A stretch of DNA of 64,000 nt from Silurus meridionalis (Eukaryota; Chordata; Actinopteri; Siluriformes; Siluridae): the NCBI RefSeq assembly GCF_014805685.1, contig NC_060886.1:22167108-22231107 (forward strand), read 5' to 3'. Positions 1 to 16,800 of the stretch are shown one piece after another; within the stretch, counting starts at the first letter, position 1, and every line of letters begins with the position of its first letter. Both the position numbers and the translations under genes were made by a program. Under the pieces are notes generated by a model. The model was given only the letters and a program-made list of their open reading frames with translations. It was not told the origin of the DNA and did no database searches.

Positions 1-302
1 TGGCAGAGGTATTTGAGATGTGAGATGTGATGGAGTAAGATGTTAAATATTACCCAATAAAATGTAGTGAAGTAAAAGTGACAGTAATGGAGATCATTCC
101 TTTTTGAAAAGAAAAATATGAAGAAATAATCTAAAAAAAATAAACCTTCTTAATGTCCACCACTAATGATAAGAGCATCACACCTGTAAGAGCACATTCT
201 AAAGTACTTTTTACCACACTTGTTATTTATTTACCTGTCAAACACTACATCTACCCAGAAACAGACCAGTGATCCTGTAAAATACCACATTTAAACGGAT
301 CC

Positions 303-775
303 CACTAAGATAAGATAAGATAAGATAAGATAAGATAAGATAAGATAAGATAAGATAAGATAAGATAAACCTTTATTCATCCCACAGTGGGGAAATTTCT
401 GTGTTACAGCAGCAAAGAAAATAAATGTGCTAATATCAGAGTGTATAAATACAAAAAGAAAAAAAGACCACCAATAAAGTAGTTACACTACTTTAAACAT
501 AATTGCACTAATGTTTGAACACTAATTCAAACATATTGCCCATAGGTAATATTATAACAAACGTTGTTATATTGCACAGTTAAAAACACAATAACAGTGT
601 ATATTTTGGTGACTGGTTCACTGGGTGCAGCTCTGATTGTACAGTCTAATAGCAGCAGGGAGAAAAGACCGTCTGTATCGCTCCTTCAGACACTTAGGGT
701 GTAACAGTCTGTCACTGAAGAAGCTGCTCAGAGAAGAAACTGTTTCATACAGGGGGCGAGAGTTGTTCTCCAGCA
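303..775 (-). repeat. LINE-like 3' region with (AAGAT)n tail
   Basis: About 12 copies of AAGAT (306-370) are followed by a segment that, read on the minus strand, ends in the T-rich phrase 'GGAAATTTCCCCACTGTGGG...AATAAAGG' and then (TTATC)n. This is the usual 3' end of several teleost non-LTR elements that terminate in a short tandem repeat. The 610-775 part resembles widespread fish retroposon sequence, by recall only. Its right edge abuts a Tc1 remnant near 775-780. Confidence 0.5.
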
Positions 776-1305
776 ATGATGACCTTGCAATCCAGTTCAT
801 CCCAGAGCAGTTCAAAAGGATTTAGGTGCGGTGACTGGACAAGCCATTCCATGATAGACAACACTCCAGCCGATTGTTTTCTCTCTAAATAACGCTTGCA
901 GAGCTTGGACGTATGCTTCGGCTCATTGTCCTGTTTTATAATGAGTTTCAATTAGTCTTAATGGAATTGCATGGTGTTGATGTATGGAATTGTACCATTT
1001 TGGTTCAGTATTCCTTTTACCCAGAGTAAGACTCCAGACTTTCCTGCTCAAAAACAAACACAAACTATTGTGTTTCCACTTCCATGTTTGACTCTGGGTG
1101 TGAGGGCGTCCGCCAACATTCTCTTCTGTTTTCCGTCCTACATAAGTTCTTCGGTTACAGCCAAAAATGTCAAATTTGGGCTCATCTGTCCCAATTCTCC
1201 AGTGGACAAGTTATTGTCCAATTCTTGTGTTGCGTATATAAAAAAAAGGAACATGCATGTGTCTCAAATGAAAAAAAAAAAGGCTAGGTGTTTCCAAACT
1301 TAAGC
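776..1305 (-). mobile_element. Degenerate Tc1-like transposon fragment
   Basis: The minus strand encodes a piece of Tc1-type DDE transposase: the QDNEPKHTSKLCKRYLE motif, then SPHLNP and LLWDELD (about 951-790). The right end at about 1282-1305 carries 'CTAGGTGTTTCCAAACTT'. This matches the terminus of the Tc1 copy at 58589-58617, so both belong to one family. Frameshifts and loss of the left end make it a fossil. Confidence 0.75.
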
Positions 1306-1649
1306 ACATTTTCTAGAAGATTAATTTACAGTTTGTAAAAGGGAAAATGGCCCGCTAAAAATTATCTTGGCCCAAACTAACAAATAAATGAGAACGCGAT
1401 TTTTGGACATGCTGTAAAACGTCTGGAACATAATCTGAAATCGGAAATATAAGTGCGTTAAAGTAAACACCATATGTTCATAATAATTTTACAACAAAAA
1501 TATGGTAATCTTATTAATTTGTTTGTTTATTTTTTTTTTTTATTTACGACAAGGAAAACAACACGGGGTGAATAGTAATGCAGCAGGACTCTAACGCTAT
1601 ACTAGGATAACCTAGAACTTTTGTTTTGACGTTCTCAAGCACCTCTAAG

Positions 1650-1657
1650 CCGGAAGT
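1650..1657 (+). promoter_or_regulatory. ETS-type motif CCGGAAGT, candidate mettl5 promoter
   Basis: CCGGAAGT is the core of ETS/GABP sites common in TATA-less housekeeping promoters. It lies about 2 kb before the METTL5 start codon and 170 bp before a good splice donor, consistent with a distal non-coding first exon. Assignment to mettl5 is inference; a gene to the left could use it instead. Confidence 0.3.
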
Positions 1658-3155
1658 AAATTGTAAGCGTCCTTTCATTCTACCTTACTAAGTAGTATGG
1701 TGGACCAGTGGCTCATCAGGCAGGAGATAAAGCGCCTGTGGATCTAGTACACACTATGTAGCCAGGTAGTATGTTCCCTATGTAGCCATGATCCATGCCA
1801 GTTACCATGAGCACTTCACTGAGTTAATGTAAGTGTTTGGATTACTTCTGTGTTTTGCTGTCGAAAAAAACGAAATAAATAACGTTAAAAAAGGTGATTT
1901 TGATAGAGAAATGTAATAGTTTTAGTGCACAGCGCGTTCTGTTTCAGTCCTTTTCATTGCATGCATAACGCAAGCAATGTGTATAAAGTGCACATCTGAG
2001 ACCGGACGTTTGTTTTTGTGTTTTTGTCACTGTGATTTTATGAGTATTATTAAGTCAATCTCCTAGTGTTAAGTGTTCAGGCGCTCTTCTGTGCGCAAAT
2101 GTACCATGGTTTGTTAAATTAAATGTCAGCTTCTCAAATTGGAAATATTGTTTGGATATTTCTGCCAGTTTATACAAACATTTCTAGCATCTCCCTAGTA
2201 TACAGATGGTTTATTTCTTGGCTATAATCTTACTCTAATATTATCCTATAAATAATAGAGACATGAAGAATTTCCGAGGAAGTCAGGGTTTTTATTTTAT
2301 TTTATTATTATTTTTTTAATCAAGAAAACGAATTCAAACCTCCCAGAACAGCTTTGTTATTGTATAAGCCCAATATTTAAAAAATTTGGGACGCTGTGTA
2401 AAAGTTCTATAAAAACAGACTTAGAATGATATGTTAATCTTATAAACCAATAATTTATCTACAATAGAACATGGAAAACATATCAAATGTTTAAACTGAG
2501 GAAAACGCACTATTTTAAGTAAAAAAATAAGGTCATTTTAAATTTGGTGGCTGCGACATGTCTAAAAAAATGGAATGGAAGGGAAGCATATGCTCTAAAA
2601 CATATGCTCTATAAACGCACACACACACACACACACACACACATACATACATACATATATATACCTTTTAGAAGTGATGGAGCTTTTCCAGATGTGAAAG
2701 CTGCCCATTCCATAAGCACTGATGCACTTCCATATCATCATAGATGCAGGCTTTTGAACTGAGCACTAATAATAAGCTGGATAGTCCTTTTTTCCCAGTT
2801 ATACTGGATGACATAGAATTAAAACATTTTAATTAATCTGAACACAGAACAGCTTTTCACTTTGCCTCAGTCCATTTTAAAAGAGTTTCGGGCCCAGAGA
2901 AGATAGCAGCAGTTCTGGATTATTTTCACATGTGGCTTCTTCTTTGCATAATAGTGCTTTAACCTGCCTTTGTGATTGGCAAGGACTGTCTGTATTCACA
3001 GACGATGATTTCCGGAGGTGTTTCTCTTCATCAGATTGGTAAACCAATTAGAATCTTAGAGACTCTGCCTCTTTAAGATACTCTTTTTATACACAACCAT
3101 GTTTCTGACCTGTTGTCAATTAATCTATGTAGTTGCAAAATGTTCCTCCAGCTGT

Positions 3156-3160
<5 letters not shown>

Positions 3161-3229
<69 letters not shown>
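3161..3229. repeat. (TA)n microsatellite
   Basis: An uninterrupted TA tract of about 69 bp lies upstream of mettl5. The apparent Tyr-Ile ORFs across it are artefacts. Confidence 0.95.
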
Positions 3230-3232
<3 letters not shown>

Positions 3233-3728
3233 GTAACACTTACTTTTCCAGCAAACACTTTTCTCATAAAATATGGCTTTATGAGAATTATAAATCATTG
3301 CATTCTGGTTTTTACATTTTACACAACATTTGTCCAACATTTCTGGAATTGGGGTTGCCATTTATTATAAATGCAATGGTTCAGGTTCACATTTATTGTA
3401 ATTGTCAGCTGTTGTTTTTTCTTTTGCAATTAACTTAGTTAACTCTAGTTTGTTAGGTTAACTATTATAACCAAATGTTATCTATAACCACATGTATAGT
3501 ATTGAACTGTCTGATAGGTAATAATCTCCACCATTAGCACTACTTGCTTTAATACTTCCACTGAACTTCCAGTTTTATCAGTTCTTCATGCTTTGATCTG
3601 ATAACATTCATCATCATCATTATCATTCATTCATTCATCATCATCAATCATGATCAATATCCCATTTCCTGTTAATCATCCTACAGGTTGGTTACTGAAA
3701 TAGTTCACCGCACGTTTTTACCTTAACA

Positions 3729-7060
<3,332 letters not shown>

Positions 7061-7292
7061 AAATTTTGATTTTCTCGTTTGTTGGTTTTTTATTCAACTT
7101 TCTCCTGACACTTTTTTCTATTGTAGATATGTTTTAAAATATTTTGTTCTGCATTACGTCTGGACTCGTAATGTTGCTTTAACATTTCTTGATGTATGAA
7201 GTCATTTAGTGTAGTTTCTATGATTGTTCACTAGATGGCAGTGATGCAATTGACTTGTCTGACACTTGAAGAGAATTATGATGTACATGAGG

Positions 7293-7298
7293 AATAAA
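7293..7298 (+). terminator. Candidate mettl5 polyadenylation signal AATAAA
   Basis: AATAAA lies 233 bp after the METTL5 stop codon in GAGGAATAAAATG. It is the first canonical hexamer downstream of the stop. The assignment is positional inference. Confidence 0.55.
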
Positions 7299-7671
7299 AT
7301 GTACAGCAATGATACTGGATGAGAACAGTTGGTTTTAAATATGAAACAACACACACACATTTTGTAAAGAATAACATTCACAGTGCATGAAGGGAAGTCA
7401 TTGAATTATCACAGTCTCAGTTAATATACTTATAGGCACCAGATCTTACTGGAAATGTACCAAGTTTATGATTTGAAAAGGATAAATCAAACATGTTAAC
7501 ATAACTTCTTCACAGCTGGTATATTTTTTTACACAAACTGAATTAATGGGTTGGTAAATAGTAAATATTTGTGTTTTTAAATCTATTGCAAATAGCTTAT
7601 ATTAAACACCATTCATTCATTTAAATCAGTTCTTTAGAATTCTCATTGTGGATGTATTGTGAAAACATATA

Positions 7672-8599
7672 CAGGGTATTCAAAAGTGTTCAGACCCCCC
7701 TTTACTTTAAAAAAAAATTTGTTACAGCCTGATACTACACTCATTGAAATATAAAAATTTTCCCCATTAGTCTATAGTACTGAGGACGTCACTCAGTACT
7801 TAGTTGAAGCACCTTTGACAACAATTACAGCCTCAAGTTGTTTTGGGTATGATGCTACATACTTTGCATAACTGTTTTGGGGGATTTACTTTTCCACAGG
7901 TAGACTTCAGTTAAGGTGTAGAAACATCTCAACAACGATCATGAGAATTGGGAGACACCTGAGCTAATTTATAAATGTTGTTGCAAAAGGTCTGAATGCT
8001 TAAATGATATGGACAAAAGTATTGGGACACCTGACTTTCTCAGCCATTTGTGGTTCTTTCCCAAACTGTTGGCACACAATAATATAGAATGTCTTTGGAT
8101 ATGGTAGCATGACATTTTTCCCTTCACTTGAACTTGCATGGGTTGGAGTGGAAGATTTCCTGCTATAGAGTTCAGACCTTTTATTAAACACCTTTGGGAT
8201 GAATGTGAACACTGACTGCACCCCATACCTGCTCACCTCACTTACATCAATCCCTGACTTTACTAAAAGCCTTGTGTCTGAATGGATGAAATTTCCATAA
8301 GCACACTCTAAAATGTAGTGGAACGTCTTCCCAGAAGAGCGGAGAGAATTGGGACTAAACTTGGAATGCAATGATCAAAAAGCACATACTATACTTATGA
8401 CCAGGTGTCCACAATCTTTTGGCAATATAGTGCAGGTACATGTAATATGTCAGTTTTTAATTTTTTTAATTCTGTTTTCACCTCGTCAATATGGGGTACA
8501 GGGTGTAGTTAGTTAATGGGGAAAAAATTATTGAAATGATTGTAGTATCAGGCTGCAACATAAAATTGAAGGGGGTCTAAAAACTTTCCGAATGCACTG
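7672..8599. mobile_element. Tc1-like relic between mettl5 and klhl23
   Basis: The inverted termini read CAGGGTATTCAAAAGTGTTC on the left; the right end, on the other strand, reads CAGTGCATTCGGAAAG. Both continue into matching GTTACAGCCTGATACTAC / GTTGCAGCCTGATACTAC sequence. TA flanks each end, as expected for Tc1/mariner. It is interrupted by a second small element at 8003-8436. Confidence 0.7.
8003..8436. mobile_element. Nested Tc1-type MITE (GGACAAAAGTATTGGGACAC end)
   Basis: The left end ATATGGACAAAAGTATTGGG and the right end GTGTCCACAATCTTTTGGCA are degenerate inverted repeats. The flanking outer-element sequence resumes across it at a TA dinucleotide. Non-autonomous elements of this appearance are very common in teleosts. 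The overlapping ORFs here are not genes. Confidence 0.65.
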
Positions 8600-8993
8600 T
8601 AACTGAAGAATTACAGGTTCATAAAGATAATTTTTAAAACAGCTTTTCAGCTTTCTATATTTGCCCGGGTTTTCCTATTCTCATTTAATAAACACTAAAC
8701 AGAAATAACAGTCAGATTCTGATTTTAACACTATGAGTGGCTGTGTGTAATTTAGTCCTGGTCAGCAGGTTAGTGCATGTAGGAATGTACATGTGAAAAC
8801 ATGTCACTGCTGTGTGTTGTCTTCTTCAACACATTTTAGAAATAAGCTTTAATATGTGAAAGCTTTATACTAACACTATCAGTATAAACTCTATAAAAAC
8901 ATAATTTACAGTCATACAATTTGGAAATAAGACCCTGAATAAAATACAAATATAATACATACAGGTGTCAGCAAACATATGAACAATAACTGT

Positions 8994-11403
8994 TTATAAA
9001 CAAAACACACCAAGACAGCCATGTGAGCGAGTGGCACTAGGTAGGGTCCCTACTATTTCCCAGCAGTCCAGGTCAGGGTCATAACGTTCTATACTTTCCA
9101 AATATGTGCCCTTTGAGTAGGAATAGCCACCAGTGACGTAGATGCACCCATTTATTACTGCAGCTCCACATTCCATCCGTCTCTCCTTCATCATGGCTAT
9201 CTGTGTCCATTCATCCTTTTCTGGGTCATAGCAGTCTGTGATGGTGCTCTGACCACCCACCAAGTAGAGCTTGTTGTTCAGTGATACTGAGCAAAGCCCA
9301 TACTCTGAAATAGGAAATACAATGAATAATAAATATTTTGAATGATAATCATAGTATAAAACTTATGGAAGTTAGATTTTTACAGGAAGTACGAACTGGA
9401 ATTCTCTGTGTGACAAAGAAATACTGTCAGCAAATAAAGTGATTAATCTGTGTACAATATGTATAATGTAGGACTATGTATATTTTATATATAGGCAAGG
9501 TTTAGTCTTACCTGGATGGGGACATATTGTTGTAATGCTCCACTCATTGACATCAGCTCTGTAAGTTTGTATTTTCTCATAGGTGCAGCTCCCTCTGTAT
9601 CCATAATGACCCCCGGTCACATAGATTCTGTCTTGCACCACGCATGCAGTAGCATTTCCAACACCTATGAATAGTAAACAAATAAGCTGGCCCATAAATC
9701 CTTTAAATGCTGGCACAAGTAATCGTTTATTACAGAGCTGTTTGCAGTCAAATTAAACAAAAGTCTGCAACTCTGAATCACTTTATTGCCACTTCTAATT
9801 ATAGGCTGTCTATTTGAGTATTCTTGGGAGAGGCATGTGCAAAGAGCTTGCCAAATGATAAGTAATGGCATGCTTGTGGATTCCCCCCACTAATGTTCAA
9901 GAATTATAATCCTATAATTGAACTGGATGTAACTTCAAAGTAGCTTCATTTCTATCATTTATGGTTTATTATAATGTCATGTTTGGTGACAAAACAGAAA
10001 ACACTGTATAGTTGGCAGGTATACAGCCTGAATGAAACACATGCACACATTGACACACCAACTGATATCTCCGGCACTTTAACCAAGTAAAAATGTAACT
10101 ATTGACATGTTTTTGGGAGGTGGAAGTATACCAAAAATTCAGAAGACTCTTGCACAAAAACATAGTCATTCCTTTTAGCATTTTAATTTTTACCTTGTAT
10201 CATATCTGCCACAGGAAACCATTTCTTCTTTAATGGGTCGTAAAATTCAGTCTCCTTAGTGGGGGCTCCCGCTGTGTACCCGCCTATGACGAATATACAT
10301 CCATGTAAAGGCACAGAGCAGTGGTAATATCTGGAAGTGATCATAGAGCATCCCTGTGTCCACTCATCTGTGTCAATTTTGTAAATCCAAACTGTATCCA
10401 GTGCGTCTACTGTCTCTGTCCTGTATCCTCCTGTCAGGTAAATGTTAGAACCAAGAAGTGAAACGCTATAGCTTTCTCTCGTGTAGTCAGGAATGTCCTT
10501 CCCCTGGACCCACGTGTTGCAAATTGGGTCCCATATGTGAATCTCAGACAATGTGTGCCAATAATATCCGCCTATAATATACATTTTTGATGTGAGGTTC
10601 TTTCTAGTTTTAAACATTTCACTAGAATTCACAGAATGACTGATGATAGAGCGTATTTTGTGCTCGTTACACTGTTTGTACACGTCCAAAGCCGTTGTAA
10701 GATACGTGTCATCCACCTCGAGCTGAACGCAGTGCAGCAGATCCAGAATGTTTTCTTTGCGAGAATCTAGGTCAAAGGTCACCCACTTTACAACTGCGTC
10801 TAAAAGTGTCTCCACATTACACATGTTCACATTCTCAGTAGACAGGATTGTGGCAAGCTTTTTGAAGTCAAGTCCCCAAAACTCCTCTTGACATATCAGC
10901 TCTTCAAATCTACTAAGTATAATCCTCAGTGACTCGCGCTCCAGCGAGGGGCAGACATGAAGCTCTGCAAAAGCATGAATCCCAAGGCAGTTATCGACAT
11001 CTAAAAAACGCATCATGAACTCCTCACAGGCCGCCTTTACTGCACTGAATTGAAGGAGGTCAGCAGCTTCTAGGAGGCTTTGCACATTAGCCTGGGTGAT
11101 GCTCACTTTGGACGTATAAACATAATTGACCAGAGCGCTTAGGATCTCTCCATCTATGCCAGACAGGTTGATGATGATATTTGAGCGTTCCTTCATATCC
11201 GAGGTGAACATGACTTTAAAGTAGGCACTGCAGGCTGACAGCAAGGCCTTGTGACAGTGAAACATCTGTCCTGTACAACACTGAAGTGTGATGTCAGTGA
11301 ACAGGCCACAAGCATAGAACTCCAGAAGAGCTCTTAATGTTTCTGATGGATGATCTTCATCGCAGAATTCGTACGTGTAACTTTCTACACCCACAGACGA
11401 CAT
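8994..11403 (-). CDS. klhl23: KLHL23, BTB-BACK-Kelch protein
   Basis: Three coding exons on the minus strand: 11403-10194, 9664-9512 and 9304-8994. They join in frame to 557 aa (human 558). The product is a putative substrate adaptor for Cullin-3 ubiquitin ligases. The BTB domain is at about residues 30-140 (ALLEFYACGLFTDITLQC ... HCHKALLSACSAYFKVMF). BACK follows at about 145-245 with a C-LGIHAFAE motif. Six kelch-type repeats occupy the C-terminal half, shown by recurring GG-Y and W segments (IIGGYYWHT, LTGGYRTETV, VIGGYTAG, VTGGHYGYRG, LVGGQST, VTGGYSYSKG). The start ATG (11403-11401) is followed by MSSVGVESYTYEFCDEDHPS. A donor at 12106/12105 and an acceptor at 11419/11418 suggest a 5' UTR exon. 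No frameshift is seen. Confidence 0.95.
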
Positions 11404-12105
11404 GATTTAGAAGTGAACTGGGAAATAAAATAATTTTTTTGTTATATTACATAGCCACATTTTACACAGTACAGCCAAAAGTGAATGTGTTACTTTAGTA
11501 AGTAATGTTAAGAGGTAAAAGGTTCACAAGGATAAATCTTCTCATTGCCAATAAGCAGTGCAATTGGAGATCTCTTACAGAACAGGTACATTACAATTAA
11601 TGTTATTTTTAGGGATCATACCTGTTTTACATATTTGCACATACTTTTTTTTCACGTCCAAACGTATATTTCTTTGTGTGATTAGTTATTAAAAAAACTT
11701 CATTTATTTTTTTTTTTCATTAATTTTTACCCACAAAATTAATGTTTTAATCGTTTTATTTTTTAACTCTGATATTTTACTAATGGTTTCATTTTCAAAA
11801 GGTCTAATTTTCTTATATTGTTGTACAATTTTAGAGCATAATGTGATGAAATTAACCTCCACATGTAAGCACTGGCATTAATGTTGTAAAAAAAAAAAAA
11901 AAAAAAAAAAAGTACATATTGAACAAAATAAAAATGGCTTATTTCTCCTGTTCTTCCATAATCAGTTTAGATTTCAGGGTTCTGCAATACCCAGCTGCCA
12001 CAACACAGAACATGATACTTTGCCCCCAGATTTATTTATTTTTTCTTAGACAAGAAACACCTGTACACAGATGAAATTCATATAGGTGGACAAATTCAAA
12101 CTTAC

Positions 12106-12250
12106 CTGGACTAGAATGATGGACTGACACAGATTCTTAAATTAAAAAAAGATTTAAAGAGCACGATGTGAAGCATGGACTCAGTTCCTCAGGCATATCT
12201 CTCTCTAGCTGTGCCGAAGAAGACAGATGGCTCCTCCATTTGGACTCCTA
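12106..12250 (-). other. Possible klhl23 5' untranslated exon
   Basis: On the minus strand TCCAG|GTAAGT at 12110-12101 is a near-perfect donor. TTTTATTTCCCAG just before the klhl23 start (exon restarting at 11417) is a good acceptor. Together they imply a non-coding first exon ending at 12106, with a roughly 690-bp intron. The 5' limit is a guess; no transcript evidence is available. Confidence 0.4.
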
Positions 12251-13191
12251 TTTTGGTATATGTGTATAGTTGGAGAGGCCAGCCGGCTGTCACATGGTGC
12301 TACACAATCTCCTGAACTGAACACAGCCTAAAAACCACCACTATACAGAAACCTATTCTACACAATTCATGTGTCTTCATACACAGCAGGATCAGAGCTA
12401 ATCTCAATACATAAACATATCATTTTTGTAAATGACTAGAACAATTACTAAATCAAAAAAGAAGGACTAATTCCTCTCACCAGCATTATGAATTATGCTG
12501 GGATTATCCCATCGTGTGTCCCTCATGCACCCAGCTCACTGTAAAGGACTAAAATAACCCAGCAGTTTCCATGGAGACAGAGCACACACTGCAGAAAATA
12601 TTTTAAATAACCACCACAAAGAAACAAACAACTATTTGTGATATCACTTTTAATCATTCACAATTCACAGACCTGGAGTACAAATGAGCTTGATGTTCAA
12701 TTATGTACTGTTTAATCTTTTTACATTTGAGTTAAACCTAATACAGCTTAAGGTCAGGTGACAGTTGGAGTCTAGCAGTGTGGTGATTTTCTACTTCATT
12801 ACATCAAGCCATCACAACATTTAAGTTTCATCATTCATGCATCTTTTCGTCACTATTTTCACTTATCCTGGATCTGGAGCTTATCCCACAAAAAGTACCC
12901 TGGTACATGCTTCTTCACACACAGTGGCAATTTGAAAGTAGCCAATTCACCTTCAGGTACATTGGCCACTCTTAAAGGCATATGCAAAATGTGCAAGACT
13001 CTTGCATTCATCCATCCATTCTTTCAAACTGCTTCACTAGAAAAATATCAGTTAGTCTTATTATTACTTCTACTTATTGTGATTCAGAAAATTTGAATCT
13101 AGATTACAAACCACAACATTAGTATTATATATATACTAAACTCACAATGCCTGCGTTTAAGCTTATCAAAAGTAATTCCATATTGCACTAA

Positions 13192-13387
13192 CAGGTTCCA
13201 AGTCTTGGTCCTGGAGTTCATCCTATCATGCACATTTTAGTGTTTTCTTTGAACACAACACAACTGATTCAACCAATCTTTTAATTACCATCCCTTCTCG
13301 AGTTCAAGTGTGTTTGGTGTGTTATATTAGAAAAAGCCCTAAGATGTGTAGGGCAGGGGATACTCCATGGCCAGGGTTAGGAACCTG
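13192..13387. mobile_element. Small hAT-like MITE
   Basis: The imperfect inverted ends CAGGTTCCAAGTCTTGGTCCTGG and GGCCAGGGTTAGGAACCTG enclose about 196 bp. Internal text resembles common fish MITEs carrying 'TGTGTTATATTAGAAAAA'. No clear 8-bp duplication was found, so the class is tentative. Confidence 0.45.
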
Positions 13388-13834
13388 CGCACTATGGGTA
13401 AGCTATGCTTGTGTTAGATCTAGAAAACTCACATCCAGTCCTAGGGAATCACTGCCCTCTATGATTACTGAGAAATCTGCCTCATTTTTTTGAAAACGTT
13501 AAATATCATTCCAAAAGACATTTAACCTATTGTCCTTATATAGCATGAGCAGCATATTACCACAGCCAATAATCAATACATCTAATGGTTGGAAGCCTAA
13601 AACCAGAATTGTAATGTCAGCAAAATGCTAGAGAGCTCTGTTCTTTTCAATGGTAATTACAAAAAAAAAAAAAAAAAAATGCTAAGATTAAAAATGCAGG
13701 TGTATTCCTTCAATAATAATTACGAATCAATTATGTTGGGAATCCCCAGGACTGAAGAAATTCATCAAATACTTAGATATGTAAGACACTGGAATGCTAC
13801 AGAAAATTCCCACCAACATCCTGTTAGCAGGAAC

Positions 13835-16800
13835 TCATGCAGTAAGTTGTGCTGCCTCTTTCACCAGGGGCGAAAGAGTGCTGAGGTCTTTCAGCAGAGA
13901 GGTAACCCCCACGCAGTACCACTGATCATCACCAGAGGCACTGGAGGCACTGAAGTGATCGATCTCAACATCTGCAGCTGCCAGCTCACCTGATTGTCCA
14001 AACAAGATTTGTATTACTAATTTAATATAAGATTAGCAAATATACAATCTCGATTGTCTTGGCTAATTCAGCTAGTACATTATTTCATTCATTTGATATC
14101 AATTAATTTACCAGTAACAGAGGGCAGGAGCTGAGGTGAAGCAGCAGCCCTGAAAAACAACAGGTTTCCAGACAGAGGCACTGGCTGCCTGAACACACTG
14201 CCGTTCAGCTCAAGAAGGACTGGCACTGCAGTCTGCACGGTGCCTGAAGCTTTATAAACACTGCCATTCACAGACGCCTCCAACACGCAGGTGGCTTTAG
14301 CTTGATTCCCATCACTGTGACCTTTTTTAATCTGTTGACAGATTTCAGAAGAATGTAGCTGGTTGTAGCACATCTTACATTGACTAATCAGTCCCGAAAA
14401 GAAACTGACATATTAACCTACAACAAATGCGGTTCATAAAGGCATGTTTGGTGTGTTGATTTTGCGTCGTTGAGAGGATGGAAAAGTAGGGAAGGCGATA
14501 CTTAATTCTCCACAAACAATCATACATTTGCTTTAATCTAGGTCTAGCTGTTCAATGACAGAGTGTCCGAATTGCAAATTGCAAGAAATATTGTGAATAA
14601 GCAATTTGTCTGTTTCTAATGTTGTTACATTTACTCATGTATTCACATTGGTTGTCATTAACGGTGCTTCAGAGTAGTGCCTGGCAGTGTGGATACTGAA
14701 GTTCTTCTTAATATATTTTTATTCCATGCATTTCTGTTCAGATTACAAAAATATTTCCATCTCAACTCATATGAAATTAGGCTGCATGAATGAACATGGC
14801 CCAACAAAGTGAACTATGTTTTATTCTGAACTACATGCATCGTTCTTCTCTATTAAAATGGGAAATTTTCTAAAATGTGCTAAAAGTTGTAAATAGAAAT
14901 TGCTGACCTGATCAGTGGTTCTGCACTTCCATTGTTTGTTAGCAATGTGATTATAAAACTTGAGTATAGAAGGATGAAATTAAAGAAGCAAATGTCACTA
15001 TGCCCATCATGCCTGACATTTTATTAAACAGTCAGTAGGAACATATTGGCAAAAAATCCTTACCGTAATTCCGGTCTCTTCCGCCAGTGTGAGAGCATTC
15101 ACCAGGTTTGGGCCATTCTCAGAGCTTTCAGGCATCAGTCCAACAAAGACTGCTGAACTCAGGAACTCAGCCGATTTCTTCAAACATTCTCCTGAATGAT
15201 AACAAAAGAAAAAAAAATAAAATCTTATCAGTATCTTTCCAAGCTGTTTTTAACACAATAAACTATGCTACAGAAATAGATTTACTTATAATGCCAAAGC
15301 ATGTAGTACATAATTACAACACTAGAGGGGGATAACCAGCTGTAAACAAAAAACATTTCAAGTTTCTTTACACAGCTGTAATCTGTATCTTTGTGTTTCA
15401 TAATTAGGTGGACTCTGGTGCACTAAGCCCACCTTGAGTGGTGATGTGGACCTGGTTGTAAGGCTGTTTCGTGGTGTTGCAGGCCTTCAGTAATTTGCCC
15501 AAAGCCTCACCCAGTCTGATCCATTGTTGTGACTCGGGGGTAAAAGTGCTAGCCAGGACTTGTGCGTTCACCTGCGCATGCAAAGAGACCAAAAAAAGAA
15601 TTAAACTATTAGCACTGACACTCCAGACATTTTTAAGTGTAGTGGTATACAAAGCACTATTTTTAAACGTATTTCTCATTTAGCGGGAAGTCTATTTTGC
15701 TAGTATTTCAGATCAGTGGAGAATTTATCATTGTGGGGAACATCAAGCTTCATAAACCTTCAATTCTGGCTGTTGTTCTTATGCATGTTAGACAGGCACC
15801 GTAAATTTTAGAGAGATTTACTAATGTAGTACATTCTGACTTATGATGGTGTTTAATTTTTTTATTTTAAAATATCCTACAAAAATAGAGATGATGCACA
15901 TTTAAACATTTACTTTTTTTCCAGGGGAAAAAAAAAAACCTTACCGCTCCTACTAAAGCTTTGCCTTTGACCATGTCCACAATCTGCAGTGCTATGTCTT
16001 GGCCACAGCGAGCCTGGGCCTCCTTGGTGCTGGCACCCAAATGCGGGCAGCTGATCACATTGGGGTGATTGATCAATGCCTGGTCCTTAGGAGGTTCCTT
16101 AAACCAATATCGCACACAACCACCACCATCATCATTATCGTCACATTGGCACAAAGAATTAAATATTACCACACCTGTCCTGGCCGCTCTGTTAGCTTTC
16201 ATTTCCATATAATCTATGATTCATAATTGTACAAAGAAAAGTTAGAGCTCTTAATACAGTGTAGTGTTCAAATGGCAATATAGACGTAATACCGAAGTAA
16301 AAATAATAATAAATAAATAAAAACACAGTATTATAATAATAATAATAATAATAATAATAGATGTTTACTAAACGCATTTGTTCACCTCAGTCTTAATAGT
16401 AGATTTTTATTTAGGGGACAGAAAGTTTTGACTCTGAACTAGGTCTGGAAAAACTGCTAAATTACAGGCTGCAAAATTAGAAGACCATGCTTACTACATA
16501 ATACACAGCCCTATAGCAGATGAGTACGGTACATGTACACTAGATGATGACTGTTGATTTTACAGCTTTCATTTAAATCTTTAGATAATTCATCAAACAA
16601 TCTCACCTCTACAAACACATCCAGACCTGCTCCTCCACACTGACCAGACTCCAGAGCTCTCAGCAAAGCCGCCTCATCAATGATGCCTCCCCGGGCACAG
16701 TTTACCACCTTTACACCTCTCTTACATTTAGCAAATGAGGCATCATTCAGTAATCCTGTATATATTTAAAGGAAAGAAAGAGAGAGAAGCAGAGATTATT

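Larger units (their letters stand above)
1306..3686. other. Intergenic stretch upstream of mettl5
   Basis: No conserved coding sequence is visible. It is AT-rich, with a (CA)n tract at 2618-2642 running into (CATA)n, and (TA)n at 3161-3229. A short, less AT-rich part at 1620-1830 holds an ETS-type motif and a plausible splice donor (GTAAGT near 1827), so a 5' untranslated exon of mettl5 may lie there. An acceptor-like CTACAG at 3681-3686 precedes the coding exon. Confidence 0.4.
11418..13834. other. klhl23-phgdh interval
   Basis: No conserved coding sequence apart from the proposed klhl23 5' exon. It contains an A-rich homopolymer at 11889-11911, another A run near 13660-13679, and a small hAT-like MITE at about 13192-13387. 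The rest is AT-rich sequence with no recognised feature. Confidence 0.5.

Noticed and set aside
3113..3438. Tyr-Ile repeat ORFs (also at 23127-23562 and 49466-49785)
   Set aside because: They are translations of (TA)n microsatellites, present in both strands and several frames, with no splice or domain support.
1..3728. An SSB or UBR3 exon expected beside METTL5 from human gene order
   Set aside because: No matching coding sequence could be read on either strand in this stretch.
7969..8371. Overlapping 85- and 123-codon ORFs
   Set aside because: They lie in nested Tc1-type MITEs; codons show no conserved protein.
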